Shown: positions 23,152 through 32,324 of the stretch, piece by piece
How the letters are laid out: each line of letters starts with the position of its first letter
Position numbering within the stretch: the first letter of the stretch is position 1
Assembly (NCBI GenBank): GCA_964510375.1
Contig: CAZEBR010000009.1
Span: 1-48,092 of the forward strand
Source of the DNA: CAYLJV01 sp964510375
Lineage (GTDB): Archaea; Hadarchaeota; Hadarchaeia; Hadarchaeales; JAGGTB01
Length of the DNA stretch: 48,092 nucleotides
Reading direction: 5' to 3'
Position numbers and translations under genes: made by a program
The notes under the pieces: model-generated
Databases searched by the model: none
The model's input: only the letters and a program-made list of their open reading frames with translations
Told to the model about the DNA's origin: nothing

Positions 23152-23924
23152 TGGTGGAAGAGAAACCGAAGGCAGCGTTCTTTGACTTTGCAGGTTGCGA
23201 GGGCGATCAGCTTCAGATAGCTAACTTGGAAGAGGATTTGCTCGATCTCATAAATATAGTCGATGTGGTTAATTTCAGGGAGGTCATGACCGAGCATTCC
23301 GATGATTACGACATCGCGTTCGTGGAAGGCTCGATTACAAATGATCACGATGCGGAGAGGCTTAAAGGGATCAGGAAAAATGCCGACGTTTTAGTGGCTA
23401 TCGGTTCGTGCGCTACGATAGCGGGCATAAATGCCATACGGAATTCTCAAGATTTCGATAAGGTTCAGGAGAGGGTTTATGGTGATAAGCGAGATCATTA
23501 CGATTCTTGGGACAAAGCGAAAGCTGCGAGCGCTATAGTCGATGTCGATTACGAAGTCCCACAATGTCCGATTGATCCCGACGAGTTCTTGCATGTCGTG
23601 AAATCTCTCGTGAAGGGCAGGGAGCCGAATATACCCGATTATCCAGTATGCGTCGAGTGTAAATTAAATGAGAATATTTGTGCCTTTGAGAGAGGTGAAT
23701 TCTGTCTCGGTCCGATAACGAGGGCTGGCTGCGATGCGTGTTGCGTGAACGAGGGAACCAAGTGCTGGGGTTGTAGGGGAATGATAGATAATCCTAACGA
23801 GAACGCCCATGAGGAGGTCCTGGATGAGTATGGGTTGACTGCAGAGGAGATAATAAATAAATTCAACCTTTACTTCGGCTGGCAAAAAGAAGCTAGAGAA
23901 AAGGAGGAAAAAGAAGATGAGTGA
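23151..23924 (+). CDS. hydD: Group 3b [NiFe] hydrogenase delta (small) subunit
   Basis: The 257-residue small subunit has the proximal-cluster Cys pattern (FAGCEGDQLQ, IGSCATIAGI, VPQCPIDPDE), and a C-terminal region with two further clusters (CVECKLNENIC, CLGPITRAGCDACC, CWGCRGM). No twin-arginine signal is present, so the enzyme is cytosolic. It overlaps hydA by 8 bp. Confidence 0.93.
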   Translation: MVEEKPKAAFFDFAGCEGDQLQIANLEEDLLDLINIVDVVNFREVMTEHSDDYDIAFVEGSITNDHDAERLKGIRKNADVLVAIGSCATIAGINAIRNSQDFDKVQERVYGDKRDHYDSWDKAKAASAIVDVDYEVPQCPIDPDEFLHVVKSLVKGREPNIPDYPVCVECKLNENICAFERGEFCLGPITRAGCDACCVNEGTKCWGCRGMIDNPNENAHEEVLDEYGLTAEEIINKFNLYFGWQKEAREKEEKEDE

Positions 23925-25227
23925 GAATAAGAAAGTAGATGTGGAGTATTTAACGAGGGTCGAAGGCCACGGCAATATTAAGGTAAACGTGGAAGACGGA
24001 TCGATAGAAAAGTGCGAATGGCAAGTGATAGAATCTCCCCGATTTTTTGAGTCGATGGTAGTTGACCGATCTTGGACCGAGCTTCACCATATTACTTCCC
24101 GTATCTGTGGCATCTGCTCGATGGCACACCAGTTCGCCTCCTTGAAGGCCACTGAAAGCGCCTTGGGCATAGAAGTGTCCGAACAGGATAAACTTTTGAG
24201 GAGGTTGGCCTTTAACGGTGAGCAAGTCCAGAGTCATATTTTGCATGTCGGTTACTTGGCCCTACCCGATCTAGTTAGCAAGGGTTCGGTAATACCGGTG
24301 GCATCATCCCACCCCGATGAAGTCAAGACCGTGATTAAGCTTCACAGGTTAGGAAACGAGATATCGAAGGCGATCGGCGGAAGGGATACCCATCAACAAA
24401 GATTGATTCCAGGCGGTTTTTCCAAGATTCCCTCGGAAGAGGAACTCGAAGAGATCAAAGAAAAGCTCGAAAATTCCTTTGATGACTTCGATGCTGTCGT
24501 GGAGTTTTTGACCGATTTGGCCGGAAATCTGCCTGATTTCGAGAGGGAAACGGAGTTTATTTCGCTCACATCCGAGGAAGAGTATGCATTTTATGACGGT
24601 ATTTTGGAATCTTCCGATGTCGGAACAAAAGAGGTAGAGGATTACAAGGATTACACGAACGAGTATATAGTTCCCCAGTCCACTGCAAAATACACCAAGA
24701 ACAATCGAGAATCGTACTTCGTCGGTGCACTTGCAAGGTTGAACAATAATTACGATCAGCTTCATCCCAGAGCCAAAGAAGTTGCTGAAAAGTTTGACTT
24801 AAAGCCCATGTCACACAACCCATTCATGAACAACGTTGCCCAGATAGTTGAGTCGGTCCACTGTTTCGAGGATTCGATTGAAATAATCGACGAGTTGTTG
24901 GACAGAGGCCTTGAATCCCAACCCGAATACAAGAAGCCTGAGGCGGATTTGAGCGCAGGCAGGGGCGTAGGAGTGGTCGAAGCTCCAAGAGGTTTGCTGA
25001 TCCACGACTATACCTACGATGACGAAGGGGTTTGCACAAAAGCGAACTGCATCATCCCGACGAACCAGAACCACGGTAATATACAACAGGATTTTGAGAA
25101 GATGGTTCCGGAGATACTTGATAAGCCTGAAGACGAGATGAAGCTGGACTTGGAGATGCTAGTGAGGGCATATGACCCCTGTATTTCATGCTCTGCTCAC
25201 TACCTCGATGTAGAATTTGTGGAGTAA
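23917..25227 (+). CDS. hydA: Group 3b [NiFe] hydrogenase alpha (catalytic large) subunit
   Basis: The 436-residue large subunit has both nickel-binding motifs: L1 SRICGICSMAHQ near residue 61 and L2 DPCISCSAH at the C-terminus. All four Ni-ligating cysteines are present. Eight residues (YLDVEFVE) follow the final His; they should be removed by the maturation protease encoded next. The cytosolic complex oxidises or evolves H2 with NADP(H). Ribosome binding site GGAGG inside the hydD 3' end precedes the ATG. Confidence 0.94.
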   Translation: MSENKKVDVEYLTRVEGHGNIKVNVEDGSIEKCEWQVIESPRFFESMVVDRSWTELHHITSRICGICSMAHQFASLKATESALGIEVSEQDKLLRRLAFNGEQVQSHILHVGYLALPDLVSKGSVIPVASSHPDEVKTVIKLHRLGNEISKAIGGRDTHQQRLIPGGFSKIPSEEELEEIKEKLENSFDDFDAVVEFLTDLAGNLPDFERETEFISLTSEEEYAFYDGILESSDVGTKEVEDYKDYTNEYIVPQSTAKYTKNNRESYFVGALARLNNNYDQLHPRAKEVAEKFDLKPMSHNPFMNNVAQIVESVHCFEDSIEIIDELLDRGLESQPEYKKPEADLSAGRGVGVVEAPRGLLIHDYTYDDEGVCTKANCIIPTNQNHGNIQQDFEKMVPEILDKPEDEMKLDLEMLVRAYDPCISCSAHYLDVEFVE

Positions 25228-25263
25228 ACATTCGATTCTTTTCAATTTTTTTCGGAGGAAGTC

Positions 25264-25722
25264 ATGAAGGGAGTCATAGGAGTAGGAAATCCAATTAAGG
25301 GCGATGACGGGATAGGAGTAAGGCTCGCCGAGAATGTCGAAAGTAGGGAATTACCGGACGATTTAAAAGTATATGAGTTGGGCGTTGAAAATTTTGAGAT
25401 TCTTCATGTACTAAAGGATCTTGAAAAGGTAATCCTAGTCGATGCGGTACGCTTCAGTGGCAATCCGGGCGATCACCGATTTTTCTCTCCCGAGGAAGTG
25501 GAGTCTTTGAAGGGGTCAGGAGGTCCCCATAGTGTGGATATACTTGAGATATTGAGTCTGTCCGACAGGCTCGGTGAAAGGCCGGATGAGGTTTTGATAA
25601 TGGGGATTGAGCCTAAGAATACCGATTTTGGCGATGAATTTTCAAGCCCCGTGGAGAAAAGAGTACCGGAACTCACCGATATTCTCTACGACAGGATGAA
25701 ATCATTTCTCGATTTTCAATAA
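25264..25722 (+). CDS. Hydrogenase maturation endopeptidase (HycI/HyaD family)
   Basis: The 152-residue protein has the family start VIGVGNPIKGDDGIGVRLAE with the nickel-sensing Glu/Asp and ILVDAVRFSGNPGD, and His in SGGPHSVDIL. It trims the C-terminal tail of the HydA precursor after nickel insertion. Ribosome binding site CGGAGG lies just before the ATG at 25264, 36 bp after hydA, in the same operon. A second such protease is encoded with the Hox hydrogenase. Confidence 0.92.
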   Translation: MKGVIGVGNPIKGDDGIGVRLAENVESRELPDDLKVYELGVENFEILHVLKDLEKVILVDAVRFSGNPGDHRFFSPEEVESLKGSGGPHSVDILEILSLSDRLGERPDEVLIMGIEPKNTDFGDEFSSPVEKRVPELTDILYDRMKSFLDFQ

Positions 25723-25734
25723 AACAAGACGCTA

Positions 25735-26884
25735 TTAGTTTTTCGATTCGCCATGCTTTGCCCTGACGCTGCAGGCTCCTTCCGCGGACACCATACATGG
25801 ACCGACCGGGGATTCGGGGGAACATTCGTCGAGAAATAGGGGACATTCCGGGGGATCGATCAAACCCTTTAGCACGTCGCCGCATCGACATCCTTCCGCA
25901 AAGTCCTCTTTCCTTTCAATTTTCAAGTCGAAGTTTTCTCTTGCGTCGAAATCCTCGTATTCTTTTCTCAGCTCTAGCTTTGAATCCGGAATTACTGGAA
26001 AGCCTCGCCAGATGTCATCTACGGGTTTGAACACGTTTTCCATTAGTTTCTTGGCCTTTTGATTTCCTTCCGTTTTCACGAACCTTTCGTATTCGTTTTC
26101 TACTTCGTTTCTACCCTCGTCTATCTGTTGCAGTAGCATAAGGACGCCGAGTAGAACGTCCAAAGGCTCGAATCCAGCTATTACTTGAGATATACCGAAT
26201 TTTTCGCTAAGGGTTTCGTATGGTTCCTTACCTATTATAGTAGAGACGTGTCCCGGACAGATGTAGCCGTCAATCTTCGTCTCCTCCGAAGAGAGAATGT
26301 ATTTCATTATGGGGGGCATTGTTCTGTGACTGGTAAGGATATGGAAGTTTTCAGGTGGATTTCTCGAGATTTCGGCGGCCGTGGTGGGGGCGGTCGTTTC
26401 GAACCCGACAGCGGCGTGAATAACGTCCCTTTCCGGATTTTTTTCGGCCACTTTTACTGCATCGGAAATTCCATAGACAATTTCCACATCTGCACCCTCG
26501 GTTTTTGCCTTCTCCAGCGACGAAACGGTTCCGGGGACCCTGTACATATCGCCGAAAGTCGTGACTATTTTTCCGTTTTTTGCGAGTTCCAAAGCCTCAT
26601 CTATCTCTTTAGCGGGCGTGACGCACACGGGACATCCCGGTCCCGCGNNNNNNNNNNNNNNNNNNNNNNNNNNNNNNNNNNNNNNNNNNNNNNNNNNNNN
26701 NNNNNNNNNNNACGTTATCGGGGACAAGGCTCCTGAGACCATGCTTTACGATGGTCATCTCATGGGTTCCACAGACGTTCATCAAGTTCAATTTGCCAAG
26801 GGACTTCGAAACTTCCTCTATTTTTGAGGATATATTTTTCGCCTTTTCCCTGTCTCTGAACCCATCGACCAAGCTCTTCTTCAT
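25735..26884 (-). CDS. hypD: Hydrogenase maturation factor HypD, interrupted by assembly gap
   Basis: The 5' part (from ATG 26884) encodes NVCGTHEMTIVKHGLRSL, and the part after the gap starts with AGPGCPVCVTP, both HypD signatures; the C-terminal Fe-S region reads EGCRCGDVLKGLIDPPECP. HypD with HypC builds the Fe(CN)2CO centre of [NiFe] hydrogenases. The 64 Ns at 26648-26711 shift the frame by one, but this is an artefact. In the family only a few residues separate the VPDN and GPGCP motifs, so the real missing piece is probably about 10-15 bases. The gene is divergent from hypC and convergent with the hyd operon. Confidence 0.9.
26648..26711. other. Assembly gap of 64 Ns inside hypD
   Basis: The N-run length is not a multiple of three and is larger than the gene family allows, so it is a scaffold estimate. 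The apparent frameshift in hypD should be ignored. Confidence 0.95.
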
Positions 26885-26942
26885 ATTACCTGTTAATATT
26901 TAGGTGAAGGATAAATAATACGTTTCTTGGAAGGTATCAAAG

Positions 26943-27176
26943 ATGTGTCTGGCAGTCCCTGGAGAGATAGTAAGCATATCTGGAGATTCTGCCGTAGTTG
27001 ATTTTGGCGGTGCCGAGAGGGAGGTGCGATTGGACCTTCTCGAAGAGGTGGACGAGGGGGATTACGTTTTGGTCCACACCGGCTATGCTATTCAAGTCTT
27101 GAGTCCACAGGAGGCGGAGAGGAGACTTGAGGCGTGGAACGAGATTGCCGAAGCTAGGTCCGGGGCATCCGTTTGA
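26943..27176 (+). CDS. hypC: Hydrogenase maturation chaperone HypC
   Basis: This 77-residue protein begins MCLAVPGEIV, the HypC signature with essential Cys2, and contains YVLVHTGYAIQVL. It forms the HypCD complex that assembles and delivers the iron centre to the large-subunit precursor. GGAAGG precedes the ATG. It is transcribed away from hypD and towards hypE. Confidence 0.95.
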   Translation: MCLAVPGEIVSISGDSAVVDFGGAEREVRLDLLEEVDEGDYVLVHTGYAIQVLSPQEAERRLEAWNEIAEARSGASV

Positions 27177-27260
27177 TTTTTTGGAGTTCTTCAAGATACT
27201 TTTTTAAAAAGATAAACAATCCTAGAATTACGTGCTAATAATTATTTGAGGACGAGAAGA

Positions 27261-28277
27261 ATGGATGAAGAAAAAATATCGCTGGAACACGGAGCTGGCG
27301 GAAAATCCATGATGAATCTAATCGAGGGTGTCATTCTAAAGGAGCTGGAAGCTGAGGACAATTTAACGGTCGGGCTCGACGATTTGGATGATGGGGCTTC
27401 GATGAAGGTCGGTGATAAAAATCTCGTCATCTCCACAGATTCTCACTCCATCAAACCGCTTTTCTTCCCCGGTGGCGATATTGGAAGGCTGGCAGTGGCT
27501 GGAACAGTAAACGATGTTGCAGTTATGGGTGGTAAACCGATCGCCATGGCAGTGGCCGTTGTTCTGAGGGAGGGGTTTCCGACCGAGAAACTGAGACAAA
27601 TCATGAGATCCATGAAGAAAGCGGCCGATGAGGCCGGAGTTTCGGTGGCGACGGGCGACACCAAGGTCGTGGGAAAGGAAGCGTTGGACGGCATGATAGT
27701 CACGACGACCGGAGTTGGACTGGCGGATTCCCTCAAGACGGATAGCGGCCTGAAGCCCGGAGATAGAATCATAGTGACGGGTAACATTGCCGAGCACGAG
27801 GCCGCTATAATCGCTCAGAGGGAGGAAATTGATATTGGTACCCCCGTGGAGTCGGATGTCGCTCCGATTTGGGACACGATAAAGACCGCCCTTGAACGAG
27901 GGGGCGTCACTGCGATGAAAGACCCCACCCGTGGCGGTCTCGCCGGTGCACTGAATGAGCTTGCCTCAAAGTCCGGGGTGGGCATCGCCCTGAACGAGAA
28001 GAGCATTCCGGTATCCGAACCCGTAAGGAACATCTGCGAGCTCTTGGGTATCGATTCGTTGAATCTTACGAACGAGGGTAGGGCCGTGATAGGTGTCGAG
28101 AAAGAAAAAGCTCGTTCATTACTTGAATCCATAAGGGACACGAAGCACGGAAAAAACGCCGAGATAATAGGTGAGGTAACGGAGGAGAATCCCGGGAAAG
28201 TTACCCTAATCACCTCCGTCGGCGGGCATAGGGTTGTGAGAGCTGCTGTCGGGGCTCCGACTCCAAGGATTTGTTGA
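27261..28277 (+). CDS. hypE: Hydrogenase maturation protein HypE
   Basis: The 338-residue protein of the PurM/AIR synthase fold starts near ISLEHGAGGKSMMNLIEGV and has FPGGDIGRLAVAGTVNDVA and VTGNIAEHEAAI. It ends in the conserved tail PTPRIC, whose C-terminal Cys carries the carbamoyl group that HypE dehydrates to the cyanide ligand. The ATG at 27261 is preferred, with GAGG nine bases upstream; a TTG five codons earlier overlaps that site. It converges with hypF, 15 bp apart. Confidence 0.95.
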   Translation: MDEEKISLEHGAGGKSMMNLIEGVILKELEAEDNLTVGLDDLDDGASMKVGDKNLVISTDSHSIKPLFFPGGDIGRLAVAGTVNDVAVMGGKPIAMAVAVVLREGFPTEKLRQIMRSMKKAADEAGVSVATGDTKVVGKEALDGMIVTTTGVGLADSLKTDSGLKPGDRIIVTGNIAEHEAAIIAQREEIDIGTPVESDVAPIWDTIKTALERGGVTAMKDPTRGGLAGALNELASKSGVGIALNEKSIPVSEPVRNICELLGIDSLNLTNEGRAVIGVEKEKARSLLESIRDTKHGKNAEIIGEVTEENPGKVTLITSVGGHRVVRAAVGAPTPRIC

Positions 28278-28292
28278 AATTTTTTAAAGAGT

Positions 28293-30551
28293 TTACTGGG
28301 GGCTCGTCGCCGCAATTACCTGTCCGAAAGAAGTACCGCCGTCTCCGCACGGCACTTTTCGGTTTGTTGTTAGCTCCAGACCAGCATCTTCCACAACTTC
28401 TCTTATCTTTTTGCTGATTCGGTCGTTATAGGCGACCCCCCCGGTCAAAGCCACGTTTCTTACGTTTCTCTCCTCTGCCTTCTCTGTGGCGATCCTTGCC
28501 AAACCCTCGGCCAAGCAGTTTTCCGCAGTCGCTCCGATGTCTCTTTTATTCTTCCCTTTTTCCTTGAGCTCGACCAATTCTTTGAAGAGTTCTTGGACGT
28601 CGAGCAATGTTTTTCCGTCTTTCGCGTATGTATTGGGTTCCACTTCTAGAGGGGATCCTTTAATAGAAAATGATTCCAGCTTCATTGCGGGTTCGCCCTC
28701 GTAGCTCCTTTCGTAGCACACCCCGAGGAGTGAAGACACTGCGTCCAGAAACCTTCCCGTGCTAGTGGTCTCCGGGGAATTGTAGCCGGATTTCAACTGA
28801 TGTTCGACGGCTCTTTGTTCCTCATCTCCTCCGGGAAAGCTCGCGTGTTTTTTCAGAATGTCCGAAAGGCTGGACGATTCGTGGAGTATCCCTGCGATTA
28901 TTCTGGAAGGGTATTTAGTGGCCCTGTCCCCTCCAGGCATCAGCATCTTCGAAAGGTGACCTAGCCGCTCGAAGTCCGTTCTCGTCGAATGGAGGATTTC
29001 CCCACCCCAAACCGTTCCGTCCGTACCGTACCCCACGCCGTCGACTGAAATTCCTATTGTCTCCTTGAGACCCTTTTCCCCGAGGACGCCGGCCAGATGG
29101 GCGTGGTGGTGCTGTATTTGAACGGGATTTTCGGCCATCTCGTGAGCCAATTCGGTGGTGAGGAACTTGGGGTGAAGGTCGCAGGCTACCTTTTCGGGAA
29201 TCTCCAAACTTGTAATACTTGTCAGGTGTTCGATCGTGTTCTCAAGAAATTTTAGAGTTTCGAGGTTGTCCACATCTCCGATGTATTGGGATACGTAGCA
29301 GTTTTCTCCGTCGGAGATTGCTATCGTATTGTCCAGCTCGGCTCCTAGGGCCAAAACCGGTTCTCCCTCATAATCCAGCTTTATCGGCGAGGGGGCCCAA
29401 CCCCTTGATCTCCTGATAAACTTTCTTTCTCCTCCCGAGTATCTGATCACGGAGTCGTCGCATCTCGCGACTATTTCTCTTTCGTGAAGTAGCATAAAGT
29501 CCGCAGTGTCTCCAAGCTTCGAGATTATCTTCTCGTTTTCGGTTAGCATGGGTTGTCCCGGCATGTTTGCGCTCGTCATAACGAGTGGAAATTCGAGTTG
29601 TTCAAAGAGGAGGAAATGTAATCCTGTGTATGGAAGCATCACTCCGACGTTGTGAAGACCCTCGGACACTTCCTCGCTTAGCTTGGAATCTTCAATTTGG
29701 TTCAAAATGACTATGGGTCTCTTTACGGACCTCAGTGAGTTTCTTTCGTCCCCGTTGAAATTCGCTATTTCCTTTATCATCTCCAAGTTCTTTGCCATAA
29801 TCGCTAGGGGTTGGTGAGGTCTCTGAAGCTTTTCTTTCAGGTGGTTTACGGCCTCGTCGTCGAAGGCGTTGCACGCCAGATGTGTACCGCCTATCCCCTT
29901 GATGGCTACCGTTTTTCCTTCCCTCAACCTTTTTCCCGCTTCTGGGATCGGATTTTCGGTTCTTGGGTGAGAGATCAATTCCGGCCCGCAGTCTGGACAC
30001 GCGATCGTTTGAGCGTGATACCGCCGGTCGAGTGGGTTTTCATATTCGTTCCTGCAGTCCTCACACATCGGGAATTCTTTCATTGATGTGCGAGGCCGGT
30101 CGTATGGTAGGGACTCTATTATAGTAAATCGAGGACCGCAGTCCACACAAGAGGTGGCCCAGTATCCATGGTATCTGCTGTCGGGGTTTCGCATATCGGA
30201 GAGGCACTTTTCACATATCGCTGCATCGGCTGGGATAGTACCGCCTTTTTCCGTTTGCTTCTTTTCGGATTCCAAAATTTGAAAGGTTTCTAACCCTTTT
30301 GGTTTCGAATATTTAACGTCGATTGATCTTATACGGGAGAGGGGAGGGTTTTCCTCTCTAATTTTTTCTAGGAAGTTTTGAATAGAGCTTTCAGATCCTT
30401 CTATTTCGATCTCTACTCCTGCGTCGCCCAAGTTTTTCACAGTACCTGAAAGGCCCAGTTCTTCTGCTGTCCTGTAAATAAACGGTCTGAAGCCGACTGC
30501 TTGGACAGTTCCTTGAACCAATATCTCCGCTCGCTTCTCACGCTCGTTCAT
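28293..30551 (-). CDS. hypF: Carbamoyltransferase HypF
   Basis: This 752-residue protein has full length and all domains: acylphosphatase (VQGTVQAVGFRPFIYRTA), two zinc-finger pairs (CEKCLSDM...CVDCGP and CEDCRNEY...CPDCGP), a YrdC-like domain and a Kae1-like domain with IQHHHAHLAGVLGEKGL and DGVGYGTDGTVWGGE. It makes carbamoyl-AMP from carbamoyl phosphate and transfers the carbamoyl group to HypE. GAGGCGG lies upstream of the ATG. hypA and hypB are not in the window. Confidence 0.96.
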   Translation of the reverse strand: MNEREKRAEILVQGTVQAVGFRPFIYRTAEELGLSGTVKNLGDAGVEIEIEGSESSIQNFLEKIREENPPLSRIRSIDVKYSKPKGLETFQILESEKKQTEKGGTIPADAAICEKCLSDMRNPDSRYHGYWATSCVDCGPRFTIIESLPYDRPRTSMKEFPMCEDCRNEYENPLDRRYHAQTIACPDCGPELISHPRTENPIPEAGKRLREGKTVAIKGIGGTHLACNAFDDEAVNHLKEKLQRPHQPLAIMAKNLEMIKEIANFNGDERNSLRSVKRPIVILNQIEDSKLSEEVSEGLHNVGVMLPYTGLHFLLFEQLEFPLVMTSANMPGQPMLTENEKIISKLGDTADFMLLHEREIVARCDDSVIRYSGGERKFIRRSRGWAPSPIKLDYEGEPVLALGAELDNTIAISDGENCYVSQYIGDVDNLETLKFLENTIEHLTSITSLEIPEKVACDLHPKFLTTELAHEMAENPVQIQHHHAHLAGVLGEKGLKETIGISVDGVGYGTDGTVWGGEILHSTRTDFERLGHLSKMLMPGGDRATKYPSRIIAGILHESSSLSDILKKHASFPGGDEEQRAVEHQLKSGYNSPETTSTGRFLDAVSSLLGVCYERSYEGEPAMKLESFSIKGSPLEVEPNTYAKDGKTLLDVQELFKELVELKEKGKNKRDIGATAENCLAEGLARIATEKAEERNVRNVALTGGVAYNDRISKKIREVVEDAGLELTTNRKVPCGDGGTSFGQVIAATSPQ

Positions 30552-30898
30552 TTAAGCACGCCGCCTCAATTATAGGAATTTTAAGACTTTTCAATAAGTT
30601 TCCGGTTCGGTAGAATTAATTTCGTGCTCCGAAGTTAGCTTATATTTCGTTTTTAACAAATTATTATCTGGGGGGTAGAAATTCTCTAACAAGCAAAATC
30701 AGGAAGAGAGCGAGAAAGAGAAAATTCAGAAAGAGCTGGATGAAAAAGTTAGGAAAGAGACTGAGAAGGAAAAATACCGGGCCGTCTACAGAATTTCAGA
30801 TAAGAAGAGCAAGGGCGAACGTGATTAGAAATTCATGTTGCCGAGAGCAAAATTAAAACGTTCCCAGTGAGTAAAGGAAGGTGGAGGGTGTTTAGGAA
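30552..30898. other. Intergenic region between hypF and PAC2 gene
   Basis: The 347-bp region has a charged open frame from 30679 to 30828 (49 residues rich in Glu and Lys) that lacks any start codon after the TAG at 30676, so it is not called as a gene. A good ribosome binding site (GGTGGAGGG) for the PAC2 gene lies at the right end. Nothing else stands out. Confidence 0.4.
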
Positions 30899-31657
30899 AT
30901 GAATGACGTCTCCGAGGATATTATCATAGAGACTGACAAGGAAAAGATCAAGGAAAAATCTACCGTTTTTCTAGGATTTCCCGATGTCGGCTTGATTGGT
31001 CCAATCGTCGTTAAACAGTTAATGGATCAGCTTGAGATGGAAGAGATAGGTTATATAGAGTCCGACAAGTTTCCTCCGATTACTACGGTTCACGATGCCA
31101 GACCAACTCATCCAATGAGAATATTCGGAAAAGATAATTTTATCGCAGTAACTTCCGAGATTCCTATAACTCCGGGGGTTATTCATCCGTTTTCTAGAAC
31201 CCTGCTTAGCTGGTTGGGAGAAATAGATCCTGAAAAGGTCGTCATATTGGGAGGAATGCCCAATCAGAACAGGGCAGAAATCGACGAGTCCGAGGTCCAC
31301 GGTGTCCCGTCCGCGGACAGTATGGAAGACCTGCTTAAGGAGAACGATTTGCACGTGCTCGAGGATGCTTTTGTAACGGGAATAAACGGTATTCTCCTGC
31401 GTGACCTTTACCGAAACGATATTTCTACTTTGTACCTTCTCGCCGATTCCTTCCAGAAATATCCTGATCCGGGAGCGGCGGCATCGGTACTCAAGGCGCT
31501 GAACAACATGGAAGGACTGGATATAGATGTCGAAGAGCTCAAAGAGAAGGAAGAGGAGATAAAGGTTGCAACTAGGGACCTAATGCGGCAGACGCAGAAA
31601 GCGATGCAAAAGGTGGACAAGGATAGAGAGGAAGAAATGCCTGTAATGTATGGGTGA
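30899..31657 (+). CDS. PAC2-family proteasome assembly chaperone (PbaB-like)
   Basis: The 252-residue protein has the PAC2 core (VFLGFPDVGLIGPIVVKQLM, PPITTVHDARPTHPMRIF, GGMPNQNRAEI) and a C-terminal helical tail ending PVMYG. The last three residues, Met-Tyr-Gly, fit the HbYX motif by which activators and archaeal PbaB dock into the proteasome alpha ring. It probably helps assemble or cap the archaeal 20S proteasome. It is followed after 5 bp by an Hsp20 gene, so the two quality-control genes form an operon. Confidence 0.85.
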   Translation: MNDVSEDIIIETDKEKIKEKSTVFLGFPDVGLIGPIVVKQLMDQLEMEEIGYIESDKFPPITTVHDARPTHPMRIFGKDNFIAVTSEIPITPGVIHPFSRTLLSWLGEIDPEKVVILGGMPNQNRAEIDESEVHGVPSADSMEDLLKENDLHVLEDAFVTGINGILLRDLYRNDISTLYLLADSFQKYPDPGAAASVLKALNNMEGLDIDVEELKEKEEEIKVATRDLMRQTQKAMQKVDKDREEEMPVMYG

Positions 31658-31662
31658 TACTC

Positions 31663-32043
31663 ATGAGCGACGGTCGACGAGGTAGAAATCCCCCGAGTTG
31701 GGACTTAAGCAGGCGTTGTTTGGACCCGCTGGTCGATATACGGGAGGCAGAAAACGAAGTACTCGTCACTGCTGATCTCCCCTGTGTGGATCGAGATGAT
31801 ATCGAGGTTCGCGTCAAGGAGGATGAATTGATACTTGAAGCCAAGATGAGGCGTGAAATGCGCTTCGAGAGCTGGGGCGGTGCCCACAGGAAGATTAGCT
31901 TCAATTCATTCAGAAAGGAGATTTCCCTTCCTGCCAAAGTAGATATCGATAAAACGGAAGCGAAGTTCAAGAACGGAATACTGGAAGTGAGGTTGCCCAA
32001 GAGAGATTCTAAAAACTCTGAAAAGAAAATCGAAATCAAGTAG
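31663..32043 (+). CDS. Small heat shock protein (Hsp20/alpha-crystallin family)
   Basis: The 126-residue protein has an alpha-crystallin domain: PLVDIREAENEVLVTADLPC, then EVRVKEDELILEAK, ending with the strand FKNGILEVRLPKRD. The usual C-terminal IxI tail is represented by KKIEIK. It is an ATP-independent holdase. ATG 31663 is preferred over GTG 31654, because GGTGAT spans the upstream stop codon and serves as ribosome binding site. Confidence 0.9.
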   Translation: MSDGRRGRNPPSWDLSRRCLDPLVDIREAENEVLVTADLPCVDRDDIEVRVKEDELILEAKMRREMRFESWGGAHRKISFNSFRKEISLPAKVDIDKTEAKFKNGILEVRLPKRDSKNSEKKIEIK

Positions 32044-32120
32044 ATCGTTTGGTTTTTTTTATTTTTATTAGATTCAAAATTAGTGCAGTTTTTTAGGAGA
32101 TGAGAAAAAATGTTTTGTGA

Positions 32121-32227
32121 GCGGGGGTGCCCGAGATAGGTCTAAGGGGCCGGACTTAAGATCTCTCCTATAGATAGGCCATCCGGTGGCCGTAGGGCCT
32201 TCGTGGGTTCGATTCCCACCCCCCGCA
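32121..32227 (+). tRNA. tRNA-Leu (TAA) with 20-nt intron
   Basis: This is a class II tRNA with acceptor GCGGGGG/CCCCCGC and discriminator A, anticodon stem CCGGA/TCCGG, anticodon TAA at 32157-32159, a long variable arm (GGCC/GGCC) and T arm GTGGG/CCCAC with TTCGATT. CCA is not encoded. An intron of 20 nt (32161-32180) interrupts the loop between positions 37 and 38, and contains the small hairpin CCTA(TAGA)TAGG. The position is canonical for an archaeal bulge-helix-bulge intron removed by the splicing endonuclease. Confidence 0.95.
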
Positions 32228-32324
32228 TTCCAAATTAAAAATATCATTCTGTCTCGTTCGTGGAAAGCTACAGAAACACCTGTAAGCCAGGGGAGGATAA
32301 TTTGAAAAAGAACCGGTTTATAGT

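Noticed and set aside
25735..26884. hypD as a frameshifted pseudogene
   Set aside because: The frame change coincides exactly with the N-run, whose length is arbitrary; all motifs on both sides are intact.
30679..30828. Charged 49-codon open frame after an in-frame TAG, possible pyrrolysine readthrough
   Set aside because: No start codon exists upstream of the TAG in that frame, and no pyrrolysine machinery is visible in the window.
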